Source: Clostridia bacterium
GTDB lineage: Bacteria > Bacillota > Clostridia > Oscillospirales > CAG-272
NCBI GenBank assembly: GCA_017454465.1
Contig: JAFTCY010000070.1
Span: forward strand, 1 to 32,632
DNA: 32,632 nt
Direction: 5' to 3'
Shown here: in pieces, positions 7,998 through 16,870 of the stretch
How positions within the stretch are numbered: the first letter of the stretch is position 1
How the letters are laid out: every line of letters starts with the position of its first letter
The notes under the pieces: model-generated
Database searches by the model: none
Told to the model about the DNA's origin: nothing
What the model saw: only the letters and a program-made list of their open reading frames with translations
Position numbers and translations under genes: made by a program

Positions 7998-9188
7998 ATG
8001 ACCTTTCGCAAGAAGGAATGCGTAGCAATGATCCTGGCAGGCGGACAGGGAAGCCGCCTGATGGTTCTGACCGAAAACACTGCCAAGCCTGCCGTTCCGT
8101 TCGGAGGGAAGTACAGGCTTATCGATTTCCCGCTTTCCAACTGTGTTAACTCGGGTATAGATACTGTTGGAATCATGACTCAGTATCAGCCTCTTCAGCT
8201 GAACGAGTACATAGGCAACGGACAGCCGTGGGGACTCAACAGCACGAACGGAGGCATCCACGTGCTCTCTCCATATTCCAAGAGCCAGAATTCAGAGTGG
8301 TACAAGGGCACCGCAAACGCGATCTATCAGAACCTGTCCTTTATGGAGAGGTACAATCCGACCAATGTCCTGATACTGTCAGGAGACCATATATACAAGA
8401 TGAATTATGCGAAGATGCTGTCCGCACATGTCCGCAACAACGCTGACTGCACCATTGCGGTTCTTGAAGTCCCTCTGGAGGAAGCTTCCAGATTCGGTAT
8501 CATGAATACGGATAAAAGCGGGAGGATAACAGAATTCCAGGAAAAACCGAAAGAGCCGAAAAGCACGAAGGCTTCCATGGGTATCTATGTTTTCAAATGG
8601 GAAGTGCTGAAAAAATATCTGATAGAGGATAACGAGGATCCTGAATCCAGTAATGACTTCGGTAAAAATATAATACCGAAAATGATTGCAGAAGGCCGCA
8701 GGCTGTTTGCATATGATTTTGTCGGCTACTGGAAGGACGTGGGGACCATCGAGAGCCTCTGGCAGTCCAATATGGACATACTCGGAGACAAGCCTCTGCT
8801 CGATATGAGAGATCCTGACACAAAGATTTATGCAAGAAACTACGCACACCCGTGCAGCTACATTTCACCGAAATCCGAGATAGTGAATTCTTATGTGGCG
8901 GAGGGAAGCCAGATATACGGGAAGGTGTACGATTCCGTGATTTCCACCGGCTGCATAATAGAAGAGGGCGCCGAGATACACGACAGTTTTATCATGCCGA
9001 ACGCCGTTGTGGGGAAAAGGTCTGAGGTAAGGTATGCCATCATAGGTGAAGATTCCACGGCCGAGCCCAATACAAGGATAGGCGATGACCCCGAATTCTA
9101 TGAAAAGAAGGCGTGGGGCATCGCGGTGGTGGGAAAAGACAAAGTAGTGGAACAGAATTCGGTCATCAAGCCGAAAGAAGTCTTTTAA
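7998..9188 (+). CDS. glgC: Glucose-1-phosphate adenylyltransferase, catalytic subunit
   Basis: Makes ADP-glucose and PPi from ATP and glucose-1-phosphate, the committed step of glycogen synthesis. The 396-residue protein has the nucleotidyltransferase signature [11 protein letters not shown] at residues 11-21, [19 protein letters not shown], the SGDHIYKM acidic motif, [13 protein letters not shown], and C-terminal left-handed beta-helix repeats ([16 protein letters not shown] and following). The start ATG has AGGAGG eight bases upstream. Because GlgD follows, the active enzyme is probably a GlgC/GlgD hetero-oligomer, as in other Firmicutes where GlgD raises activity and adjusts allostery. Confidence 0.97.
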   Translation: MTFRKKECVAMILAGGQGSRLMVLTENTAKPAVPFGGKYRLIDFPLSNCVNSGIDTVGIMTQYQPLQLNEYIGNGQPWGLNSTNGGIHVLSPYSKSQNSEWYKGTANAIYQNLSFMERYNPTNVLILSGDHIYKMNYAKMLSAHVRNNADCTIAVLEVPLEEASRFGIMNTDKSGRITEFQEKPKEPKSTKASMGIYVFKWEVLKKYLIEDNEDPESSNDFGKNIIPKMIAEGRRLFAYDFVGYWKDVGTIESLWQSNMDILGDKPLLDMRDPDTKIYARNYAHPCSYISPKSEIVNSYVAEGSQIYGKVYDSVISTGCIIEEGAEIHDSFIMPNAVVGKRSEVRYAIIGEDSTAEPNTRIGDDPEFYEKKAWGIAVVGKDKVVEQNSVIKPKEVF

Positions 9189-9202
9189 AGGAGGGCTGTG
9201 TC

Positions 9203-10318
9203 ATGAAGGCAATGGGAATCGTTTTTTCGAATATTTATGACAGCTCGCTCGGCGAACTGACAAACATACGCACCGTGGCATCCCTCCCGTTCGGAGGCAG
9301 ATACCGCCTCATAGATTTCGTTCTGTCGAACATGTCCAATTCCGGGATATACAATATAGGCATCATAACGAAGTATAACTACCGTTCACTCATGGACCAT
9401 CTCGGAAACTTATCAGACTGGGATCTTAACAGGAAAAACGAGGGCCTTGTGTTCCTGCCGCCTTTCGTAAGCGGGAATACCGGCGTATACAAAGGAAAAC
9501 TGGAGGCACTGTACTCGGCGATAAGGTTCATAGACAATCCGGCGTATGATTATGTCGTCGTATGCGATACCACGGTACTGAGCAATATAGATTTCAGGGA
9601 AGCCATAAAGAAACATATCGAGACCGGGTGCGATGTCACGATCCTGGCGAACCGGGAAAAGGCGGATCCAAGGAAAAAGCATCCTCTTATCCTCAAGGCT
9701 GACAAGTCCAATGAAGTCACTGAGATACTGATCAATGCTCCAGCCAAAGAGGAATCATATGTTGGCATGGGAGTGTTCATTTTCAACCGCAAGGCCCTGA
9801 CTGAGATCCTGGAAGAGTCCAATTCAAAGGGACTGGTTCATCTGGAAAGGGATTATCTGCAGAAGAAATTCAATGAAAATGCGATAGAACTTTCGGTCTT
9901 TCCCGTGGACGGAATAGTGCTTCGCAATGAGGATGTAAGGAGCTACTACGCGAACAACATGGCGCTGCTTGACGAAGAGATCCATAACGGCCTGTTCAAC
10001 AATGACCGGCCCATATATACAAAGGTTCGTGATGAAGCCCCTACATACTACGGCGAGGGTTCAGCCGTTTCAAACAGCCTTGTGGCTGACGGCTGCAGGT
10101 TTTACGGCAAGGTTGACAGCAGCATCGTTTTCAGGGGGGTCACCGTGGCAAAAGACGCATCTGTCAGATCATGCATAGTGATGCAGGGGACCAGGATAGG
10201 CAGGAATGCAAAGCTTGAGTGTGTGATCCTCGATAAAAACGTGACCGTGTCAGACGGAACGGTGCTCATGGGTACCCCGGTGCATCCGGTCATTATTGGT
10301 AAGGGTGAGACAGTATGA
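9203..10318 (+). CDS. glgD: Glucose-1-phosphate adenylyltransferase regulatory subunit
   Basis: A 371-residue GlgC paralogue in which the N-terminal AGGxGxR nucleotide-binding signature is replaced by GIVFSNIYDSS, the hallmark of GlgD. SLPFGGRYRLIDFVLSNMSNSGI and the C-terminal beta-helix (SNSLVADGCRFYGKV) are kept. It is expected to be inactive or weakly active alone and to modulate GlgC. The frame is open from 9113 inside glgC, but AAAGGAGG at 9187-9194, overlapping the glgC stop, points to ATG at 9203. It overlaps glgA by four bases (ATGA), so the two are translationally coupled. Confidence 0.95.
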   Translation: MKAMGIVFSNIYDSSLGELTNIRTVASLPFGGRYRLIDFVLSNMSNSGIYNIGIITKYNYRSLMDHLGNLSDWDLNRKNEGLVFLPPFVSGNTGVYKGKLEALYSAIRFIDNPAYDYVVVCDTTVLSNIDFREAIKKHIETGCDVTILANREKADPRKKHPLILKADKSNEVTEILINAPAKEESYVGMGVFIFNRKALTEILEESNSKGLVHLERDYLQKKFNENAIELSVFPVDGIVLRNEDVRSYYANNMALLDEEIHNGLFNNDRPIYTKVRDEAPTYYGEGSAVSNSLVADGCRFYGKVDSSIVFRGVTVAKDASVRSCIVMQGTRIGRNAKLECVILDKNVTVSDGTVLMGTPVHPVIIGKGETV

Positions 10319-11751
10319 ATATAGTATTTGCAGCAAGTGAAGCCGCTCCGTTTATGAAGACAGGAGGGCTGGGAGATGTTGCCCAGGCTCTGCCGGAAGC
10401 GCTTTCGGCATACAAGGGGAACCGCATACTTTTATTTATTCCGTTTTACGGCAGTATAAAAAAGGACCCGTCTTTCAAAACGGAACTGGTTTCCGAATTC
10501 AAACTGGAACTGGGCTGGAGAGAACAGTATGCCGGGCTCCACAGGCTCTTGTCAAGAAGACGCAAACTTGAAGTTTTCTTTATAGACAATGAACTCTATT
10601 TCTGCAGGGAAAAAGCATACGGTTATTCCGATGACGGCGAAAGGTTCGCGTTCTTTTCAAAAGCGATCCTCCAGTCTCTTGTGATACTTGGGGAAAAGCC
10701 GGATATCATACACTGCAATGACTGGCAGACCGCCCTTGTGCCCACGCTGCTCCATGCTTTCTATCATGATGAGCTGGGGACCGCAAAGACAGTTTTCACA
10801 ATTCACAATATCGAATACCAGGGGTGGGTGCATCCCTTCTTCCTCGGCAATGTTCTGGGACTGCCTGTGTCATATGACAGCACGTTCAAATTCGGTGACC
10901 AGCACAATTTCATGAAGAGCGCGATACTGAAATGCGATGCCCTGACCACCGTTTCAAGAACCTATGCAAAAGAAATCTGCTACCCATACTATGCCCATGG
11001 TCTTCATGATATAATAAATGACCATGCATTCAAACTGACGGGTATCGTTAACGGGATCGACACGGAGGTCAATGATCCCGGCAAGGATCCTGATGTTCCG
11101 TATCCATATGGCATTTCAGACGTGCTGAGCAGAAAGCCACTGAACAAGCGCTATCTTCAGGAAACACTGGGACTTCCGGTAAGGGCGGACGTGCCCTTGA
11201 TCGGCATCGTTTCGCGTCTCGTTGAGCATAAAGGAATGCAGATTTTGTGTGAATCTCTTGAAAAAATAGCTGAGATGGATGTACAATTTGCGGTGCTGGG
11301 CACCGGAGACAGCGAATATGAGTCATGGCTCCGGTCTGCTGCTGAAAGGCATCCTGACAAGTTTTCGGTAAATATACGGTTCGGAAAGCACCTTGCATCC
11401 AAGGTCTATTCTGGCGCTGATATTTATCTTATGCCTTCAAAAAGCGAGCCCTGCGGTCTTTCACAGCTTATGGCCATGCATTACGGGACAGTGCCCGTTG
11501 TTCATGAGACCGGCGGACTGAAGGATACTGTGGCTCAATTCATTCCCGATACAGGGGAAGGGACAGGCTTCGTTTTCAAAGAGTTCACAGGGCTTCAGAT
11601 GATGGATTCCCTGAGAAGTGCGGTCGGGCTGTACAGAAACGACAGAGAGTCATGGAACAGGCTGATCTTCAGCTGCATGTCGAAGGACGTTTCATGGAAA
11701 CTGCCTGCCGGAGAGTACATGGAGCTTTACCGCAGAATAACACAAAAATAG
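10315..11751 (+). CDS. glgA: Glycogen synthase (ADP-glucose, GT5)
   Basis: Adds glucose from ADP-glucose to the non-reducing end of glycogen. The 478-residue protein has the GT5 ADP-glucose site KTGGLGDV at residues 15-22, KPDIIHCNDWQTALVP, FTIHNIEYQG, a C-terminal GT-B domain with IGIVSRLVEHKG, the catalytic-loop SEPCGLSQL (Glu about 378) and TGGLKDTV. Length is normal for bacterial GlgA. The start codon overlaps the glgD stop (ATGA), and a gap of 19 bases leads to glgP. Confidence 0.97.
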   Translation: MNIVFAASEAAPFMKTGGLGDVAQALPEALSAYKGNRILLFIPFYGSIKKDPSFKTELVSEFKLELGWREQYAGLHRLLSRRRKLEVFFIDNELYFCREKAYGYSDDGERFAFFSKAILQSLVILGEKPDIIHCNDWQTALVPTLLHAFYHDELGTAKTVFTIHNIEYQGWVHPFFLGNVLGLPVSYDSTFKFGDQHNFMKSAILKCDALTTVSRTYAKEICYPYYAHGLHDIINDHAFKLTGIVNGIDTEVNDPGKDPDVPYPYGISDVLSRKPLNKRYLQETLGLPVRADVPLIGIVSRLVEHKGMQILCESLEKIAEMDVQFAVLGTGDSEYESWLRSAAERHPDKFSVNIRFGKHLASKVYSGADIYLMPSKSEPCGLSQLMAMHYGTVPVVHETGGLKDTVAQFIPDTGEGTGFVFKEFTGLQMMDSLRSAVGLYRNDRESWNRLIFSCMSKDVSWKLPAGEYMELYRRITQK

Positions 11752-11770
11752 ATTTTATCCGGAGTGACAA

Positions 11771-14173
11771 ATGAACAGAACAGAAGCATTAAAAAGACTG
11801 AATGATACCTCGACCCGACTTTTCTCCCTCAATCTGAACGAATGCACGGATAAGCAGGCATACAAGGCCGTATGCACTTTCATAAGGGAGACCCTGGCGG
11901 CGAAGAGAAAAGAATACAGAAGAAATACAGACCTTTACCAGAGAAAACAGGTATATTACATGTCAATGGAGTTTCTGGTCGGAACATCGCTCAGGAACAA
12001 CCTGTACAATCTGGGTGAGGAGGATGTCATAAGGGATGTGCTCCGTGAGCAGGGAATCGACATAGAGCACCTGTATGCCCTTGACCCGGATGCGGGTCTG
12101 GGCAACGGCGGCCTGGGCCGTCTCGCCTCGTGCTATCTTGACAGTCTTACCGGAAACGAGCTCCCGGCTACAGGTTTTTCCATAAGATACGAATTCGGCA
12201 TATTCAAGCAGAAGATCATTGACGGATGGCAGACGGAATTTCCTGACAACTGGCTTGACAGGGGAGAAGTCTGGCTCCAGCCCAGGGACGATGAAGTGTA
12301 TGAAGTCAAGTTCGGAGGAAGGGTCTCCGAATGGTATGACAACGGCAAATTCAGGGTAGCACAGACCGGATACCAGAGCGTCACGGCAGTTCCCTATGAC
12401 ATGTACATATCCGGATACGGCAGCAAAGCGGTGAACAAACTCGTCCTGTGGAGCGCAAAACTTCCGAGTTTCGACATGAATGCCTTTTCAAGGGGAGAGT
12501 ATGTCCGATCGCTTGAAAAGAACACCATGGCCGAGGTCATCTCGAAGGTGCTTTACCCTGCGGATGATCATGATGAGGGCAAAAGGCTGAGGCTTAAACA
12601 GCAGTACCTGCTGGTCAGCGCCTCGCTCCAGAGCATCCTTTTCCACTATCTGCACCATCATGAGAATCTTGACGATCTTGCGGATTATGTCGCCATCCAT
12701 ATAAACGATACACACCCGGCACTTTCCATTCCGGAGCTCATGAGGCTTCTTATGGATGAGCACGGATACAGCTGGGACCAGGCCTGGGCAATTTCTGAAA
12801 AGACCTTCTCATACACAAACCACACGGTCATGAGCGAAGCTCTCGAGCACTGGAGCGAATGGCTGTTCGACGAGCAGCTGCCGAGGATATACTCCATCGT
12901 AAGGGAGATCAACCGCCGCCAGAGGGAAAAACTCGAAAAGCTTTATCCGGGCGAATGGGGCAAGATAGAAAAGATGGCTGTTATCTCAGGCGGAGAGGTC
13001 AGAATGGCAAATCTGTGCCTTGCTTGCTGCCATATGGTCAACGGGGTGTCCAAACTTCACACTACCATACTTGAAAACAACACTTTCCGGGAATTCTATG
13101 AGGAAGACCCTGGTAGATTCACGAATGTGACCAACGGCATTGCGTACAGGCGCTGGCTTGGTCAGGCCAACCCGCTCCTTACATCATATCTGAAAGAGAT
13201 AATAGGTGACGGGTTCATGAAGGATGCCAACGATCTTGAAAAACTTCTTGCTTTCAGGGATGATAAAACGGTCCATGACGGGCTGGCAAAGATCAAACTG
13301 GAAAACAAGAAGCGGCTGGCGGCATACATCGCTGAGAAGAACGGTGTGAATGTGGATCCCGATTCCATATTCGATGTTCAGGTCAAGAGACTGCACGAAT
13401 ATAAGAGACAGCTTCTTAACGCTTTGAATATACTTTACTGCTACAGATACATCAAGAACAATCCCGCAGCACCCTTTGTACCCAGGACTTTCATATTCGG
13501 CGCCAAGGCGTCAGCAGGGTATATGATAGCAAAACAGATCATAAGCCTTATCTCAGCCATATCAGATGTCGTCAACTCCGACCCTGATGTAAAGGGAAAG
13601 ATAAAGGTCGTATTCATAGAGGATTACAGGGTGTCGCTTGCCGAGATCATAATACCTGCCGCTGATATATCCGAGCAGATCTCCGTAGCAGGCAAGGAAG
13701 CCTCCGGCACTGGCAATATGAAGCTTATGATAAACGGCGCGGTCACGCTCGGCACTCTTGACGGAGCCAATGTTGAGATCTGTGAACAGGTCGGACGGGA
13801 GAACATGTTCCTGTTCGGCATGACAGTCGATGAAGTGGAGGCTCTTTGGAACCGCGGATACTATCCTCAGGAATATCTGGACAGGGATCCGGAACTGGCG
13901 GAAGTGGTAGGAATGCTGACGTCCGGAGTCCTCGGAAGACGGTTCGAGGATATACGCCAGTCTCTGCTGACAAACAGATTCGGAAGGGCGGACCAGTACA
14001 TGAATATCGCGGACTTTGCCGATTACGCCAGAGCCCAGAAACTGGTTTCCGAAACCTATCTCGACCGTGAAAAATTCATGAAGATGTCGCTTGTCAACAT
14101 AGCCAAGGCCGGTATATTCTCGGCTGACAGAGCAGTGCTCGAATATGCTGACCGTATATGGAGGATGCGGTGA
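11771..14173 (+). CDS. glgP: Glycogen/maltodextrin phosphorylase (GT35)
   Basis: Releases glucose-1-phosphate from glycogen using phosphate and PLP. The 800-residue protein shows the full GT35 pattern: YYMSMEFLVGTSLRNNL, GLGNGGLGRLASCYLDS, INDTHPALSIPELMRLLMD, TNVTNGIAYRRWL, VQVKRLHEYKRQLLN, and EASGTGNMKLMINGAVTLG, in which the Lys carries PLP. The start ATG has a CCGGAG site. Its stop overlaps the next start by one base (TGATG). Placing the degrading enzyme in the synthetic operon is common in Firmicutes and suggests coordinated supply for cycling of the polymer. Confidence 0.97.
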   Translation: MNRTEALKRLNDTSTRLFSLNLNECTDKQAYKAVCTFIRETLAAKRKEYRRNTDLYQRKQVYYMSMEFLVGTSLRNNLYNLGEEDVIRDVLREQGIDIEHLYALDPDAGLGNGGLGRLASCYLDSLTGNELPATGFSIRYEFGIFKQKIIDGWQTEFPDNWLDRGEVWLQPRDDEVYEVKFGGRVSEWYDNGKFRVAQTGYQSVTAVPYDMYISGYGSKAVNKLVLWSAKLPSFDMNAFSRGEYVRSLEKNTMAEVISKVLYPADDHDEGKRLRLKQQYLLVSASLQSILFHYLHHHENLDDLADYVAIHINDTHPALSIPELMRLLMDEHGYSWDQAWAISEKTFSYTNHTVMSEALEHWSEWLFDEQLPRIYSIVREINRRQREKLEKLYPGEWGKIEKMAVISGGEVRMANLCLACCHMVNGVSKLHTTILENNTFREFYEEDPGRFTNVTNGIAYRRWLGQANPLLTSYLKEIIGDGFMKDANDLEKLLAFRDDKTVHDGLAKIKLENKKRLAAYIAEKNGVNVDPDSIFDVQVKRLHEYKRQLLNALNILYCYRYIKNNPAAPFVPRTFIFGAKASAGYMIAKQIISLISAISDVVNSDPDVKGKIKVVFIEDYRVSLAEIIIPAADISEQISVAGKEASGTGNMKLMINGAVTLGTLDGANVEICEQVGRENMFLFGMTVDEVEALWNRGYYPQEYLDRDPELAEVVGMLTSGVLGRRFEDIRQSLLTNRFGRADQYMNIADFADYARAQKLVSETYLDREKFMKMSLVNIAKAGIFSADRAVLEYADRIWRMR

Positions 14174-15738
14174 TGCGCATTCTGTTTGACAGCAAAAACA
14201 GCACATTCAAAGAACCTTTCGGGACGATCGAGCCTTTTTCGGAATGCAGGATAACAGTACATATTCCGAATGACTGCGGGGCAAGATCATGTTCTCTGAT
14301 CATAGAAAAGGAAAACGGGTGTGATTACGCCCGTTTTACCATGGGAAAAGACGGCGGAGAAGGCGACTACGAATTCTTCACCTGCAGGTTTGCTCTTGCC
14401 GAGGCCGGCCTGTACTACTATAAGTTCAGGATTGATACCGCAGACGGGCAGTTTTCCCTTTACAAGCAGGGATATGACCAGACAAACATGGAATCCGGGG
14501 ACATGTGGCAGCTTTCATGCATTCCAAAGGATTTTGTTACACCGGATCATCTTTCAGGCTCGGTTATGTATCAGATATTCCCGGACAGGTTCCGCAGGGA
14601 AGGCACATGCGACCTGAGCGGAAAGCTGGAACCGTATTTCATACACGACAGCATATCCGATATTCCGTGTTACAGGCCGGACGAGAACGGGGAAGTGAAA
14701 AACTGTGACTTCTTTGGCGGGAATCTCCGGGGAATTGAAGCGGGGCTGGATTACCTTCACGGACTTGGCGTGGACATAATATATCTGAACCCGATATTCA
14801 AAGCATGGTCCAATCACAGGTATGATACATGTGATTACATGAAGGTAGACGAAATGCTCGGGAATGAGGATGATTTCAGAAGCCTGTGCAAGGCGGCCCA
14901 TTCCAGGGGAATGAAAATAATACTTGACGGTGTATTTTCGCACACAGGGTCCAGAAGCATATACTTTGATGCGGCCGGTGAATTCGGAAACGGCGCATAT
15001 GACGATCCTTGCTCCCCATACAGGCAGTGGTATGAGTTTGTTCAGTACCCGGACAAGTATACGTGCTGGTGGGGAGTGCCGACACTCCCGTGCGTTGACG
15101 AACGGAATCCGGACTATGAAGCTTTCATAGTCGGCGGTGAAGACAGCGTGATCGCACACTGGCTCCGTGCGGGAGCCGACGGATTCAGGCTGGATGTTGC
15201 AGACGAGCTTCCTGATGAATTTATCTCTAAGATCAGGAAAAGGATGAAAGAGATAGACCCGGACTCACTGCTCATAGGAGAGGTCTGGGAAGACGCATCA
15301 AATAAGGTCAGCTATGGCGTAAGACGCAGTTATTTTACTGCCGGAGAGCTTGACTCTGTTATGAACTATCCTTTCAGGAATGCCATAATCGACTATGTGT
15401 CAGGAAGGGACAGGGGACCGGGCTTTGTCAATACAGTCATGTCTGTTGCGGAGAACTATCCACCGCAGGTACTCGGCCTTCTGATGAACATGCTTTCGAC
15501 TCACGACACACCCAGGATACTGTCGCTTCTTTCACCGGGCGAACCTCCTGCGGACAGAAACGAAAGGGCAGGCTGGACTATGAGCGGTCCGGACAGGAAA
15601 ACAGCCGAAAAAAGACTGACGGCAGCGGGGTTCATACAGTTCATGCTTCCCGGAATGCCGTGCATCTTTTACGGGGATGAGATTGGAACAGAAGGATATG
15701 AGGACCCGTTCTGCCGGAGTTTCTTTGACTGGAGCTGA
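14173..15738 (+). CDS. GH13 alpha-glucan hydrolase, catalytic part, ended early by in-frame TGA
   Basis: A 521-residue product: an N-terminal beta domain (about 1-115, like the CBM34 domain of neopullulanases and cyclomaltodextrinases), then a GH13 barrel with SVMYQIFPDRF, YLNPIFKAWSNHRYDT, DGVFSHTG, GFRLDVADELP (nucleophile), LLIGEVWED (acid/base) and LSTHDTPR. The frame stops at TGA 15736-15738 immediately after CRSFFDWS, exactly where GH13 proteins run into domain C. The same frame then stays open for 93 more codons that read as the missing domain. Full length would be 615 residues. The start is ATG 14173, eight bases after GGAGG (14160-14164) and overlapping the glgP stop. Likely role: debranching or maltodextrin hydrolysis beside GlgP. 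All catalytic residues are in the truncated product, but domain C loss often destabilises such enzymes. Confidence 0.88.
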   Translation: MRILFDSKNSTFKEPFGTIEPFSECRITVHIPNDCGARSCSLIIEKENGCDYARFTMGKDGGEGDYEFFTCRFALAEAGLYYYKFRIDTADGQFSLYKQGYDQTNMESGDMWQLSCIPKDFVTPDHLSGSVMYQIFPDRFRREGTCDLSGKLEPYFIHDSISDIPCYRPDENGEVKNCDFFGGNLRGIEAGLDYLHGLGVDIIYLNPIFKAWSNHRYDTCDYMKVDEMLGNEDDFRSLCKAAHSRGMKIILDGVFSHTGSRSIYFDAAGEFGNGAYDDPCSPYRQWYEFVQYPDKYTCWWGVPTLPCVDERNPDYEAFIVGGEDSVIAHWLRAGADGFRLDVADELPDEFISKIRKRMKEIDPDSLLIGEVWEDASNKVSYGVRRSYFTAGELDSVMNYPFRNAIIDYVSGRDRGPGFVNTVMSVAENYPPQVLGLLMNMLSTHDTPRILSLLSPGEPPADRNERAGWTMSGPDRKTAEKRLTAAGFIQFMLPGMPCIFYGDEIGTEGYEDPFCRSFFDWS

Positions 15739-16020
15739 ACAGAGGAAAATCCAATTCTTGAGTTTGTAAGGGATCTCAGCGCCCACAGGCACGGTGAACC
15801 CGCACTGCAGAGAGGACGTGTAAAAGCAACTTCCGACGGTGAAGGCAGGGTGTTTATAGAAAGAGAGCTTGACGGGACGAGACTGGTAGCAACCGTCAAT
15901 ACCGGTGACAGCTTCAGAGGAGAACTGAACGGAAAAGTACTTATATGCAGGGGTGCCCTGATCTCCGGGAGCTCTGTAGAGGTGGAGAAATACGGTTTCG
16001 TGCTTGAGAAAGTATCATGA
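15736..16020 (+). pseudogene. Detached C-terminal domain of the GH13 enzyme, in frame after TGA
   Basis: Beyond TGA (15736-15738) the codons continue without a stop to TGA at 16018-16020. They begin TEENPILEFVRDLSAHR, matching the helix that normally follows the GH13 barrel, then a beta-rich domain C (VFIERELDGTRLVATVN, and further on ALISGSSVEVEKYGFVL). No start codon with a ribosome site was found at its head. It is either the dead tail of a gene hit by a recent nonsense change, or expressed by UGA readthrough. Codon use is unchanged, which argues against long decay. Confidence 0.8.
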
Positions 16021-16038
16021 AGGCCGGACACGGCAGTA

Positions 16039-16067
16039 TTGATTTCTTTTGAAAATCACTGTATAAT
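16039..16067 (+). promoter_or_regulatory. Sigma-A promoter of the uncharacterised gene at 16153
   Basis: TTGATT (16039-16044), 17-base spacer, perfect TATAAT (16062-16067). It lies just after the glycogen operon and is one of the strongest-looking promoters in the window. Confidence 0.85.
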
Positions 16068-16070
16068 GAT

Positions 16071-16102
16071 CTCGTAAGCGAGGTGATACGGCATGGCGTG
16101 CC
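16071..16102 (+). other. Structured 5' leader with two small hairpins
   Basis: CTCG/CGAG (16071-16082, loop TAAG) and GGCA/TGCC (16090-16102) lie directly after the -10, so they would be at or near the RNA 5' end. 5'-terminal hairpins often stabilise mRNA. I see no known riboswitch fold. Confidence 0.35.
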
Positions 16103-16152
16103 AGCCGCCGCAGTCACGAACCATAAACTATTTCATAACGGAGGTATAACAA

Positions 16153-16722
16153 ATGTCTTTTCTTGACAACTTGAAAAAAGCAGCAGGGACGATCATCCAG
16201 AAAGCCACTGAGGAATCACAGGATTTCGTTTTCGAATCCATTCCGACGACACTGGAAGAACTCATGGCCCGTCCTGAAGCAGATCAGAAGAGTCCTTTCG
16301 GAGTAGCAGCTCTTCTTGTTATCGCGTTGAACATCTACCCCGCAAACCAGGAAGAAAGCTTCAGGATGATGGAATTCCTCAATGGTCCCAACGGATTCTC
16401 GGCATATGACAAGTCGTTTATAAAGGACCGTTTCTCCCAGAACGGGGATTCCACGCCAAGGTCCTACTTCCACGGCACGACTCCCGAGAACAGCTACGAG
16501 CCTACCGCTCCCTACACTATTACAGTCAGAACTACTCCTCATTCCCATGATATGGGAGAGGGCTATATAACGCTCTATCTCCATTCCTCGGGCGCCGACT
16601 CAATCCGTCCCGTTTCCTTCCGCAACCAGCCGTCCACCGGCAAGTGGTTCATTCACTCCGATTCATGGCATGGCCTGCTGGCGGGAATCAGAAAGCCCGC
16701 AAACGAGAATCCCTGGGCATAA
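16153..16722 (+). CDS. Conserved uncharacterised protein (resembles DUF6935-type proteins)
   Basis: Function unknown. The 189-residue soluble protein has no signal peptide and no membrane span. After a short amphipathic N-terminus (MSFLDNLKKAAGTIIQKAT) it holds a block typical of an uncharacterised clostridial family: FESIPTTLEELMARPEA, ALLVIALNIYPANQEES, FLNGPNGFSAYDKSFIKDRF, YFHGTTPENSYEPTAPYTIT and RPVSFRNQPSTGKWFI. From memory this resembles proteins annotated DUF6935; that name is not certain. ATG at 16153 has CGGAGG upstream. It is monocistronic: strong own promoter, leader hairpins and a 12-bp terminator, suggesting an abundant, independently regulated product. Confidence 0.8.
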   Translation: MSFLDNLKKAAGTIIQKATEESQDFVFESIPTTLEELMARPEADQKSPFGVAALLVIALNIYPANQEESFRMMEFLNGPNGFSAYDKSFIKDRFSQNGDSTPRSYFHGTTPENSYEPTAPYTITVRTTPHSHDMGEGYITLYLHSSGADSIRPVSFRNQPSTGKWFIHSDSWHGLLAGIRKPANENPWA

Positions 16723-16745
16723 GCAATCTATAAAAGCTAATAAAG

Positions 16746-16794
16746 GACAGCGCAAAGGACGATGGCCTGCGGCCCGCTCTTTGCGCTGTCTTTA
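16746..16794 (+). terminator. Strong terminator after the gene at 16153
   Basis: The 12-bp perfect stem GACAGCGCAAAG (16746-16757) with CTTTGCGCTGTC (16779-16790) is followed by TTTAT. The loop itself can form a GGCC/GGCC mini-hairpin. Confidence 0.85.
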
Positions 16795-16807
16795 TCGGCG
16801 GCAATTG

Positions 16808-16836
16808 TTGAAAATTAGAGAGCTTTGTGATAATAT
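16808..16836 (+). promoter_or_regulatory. Promoter of the GtrA-murC operon
   Basis: TTGAAA (16808-16813), 17-base spacer, TAATAT (16831-16836), 35 bases before the GtrA-type gene. Confidence 0.6.
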
Positions 16837-16870
16837 TAAAAAATGACTGAAACGAAACGGAGGGGAGACT

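Noticed and set aside
15736..15738. UGA as selenocysteine or a reassigned sense codon genome-wide
   Set aside because: No Cys is expected at this GH13 position, I saw no SECIS-like hairpin directly after it, and UGA ends many other genes in the window normally.
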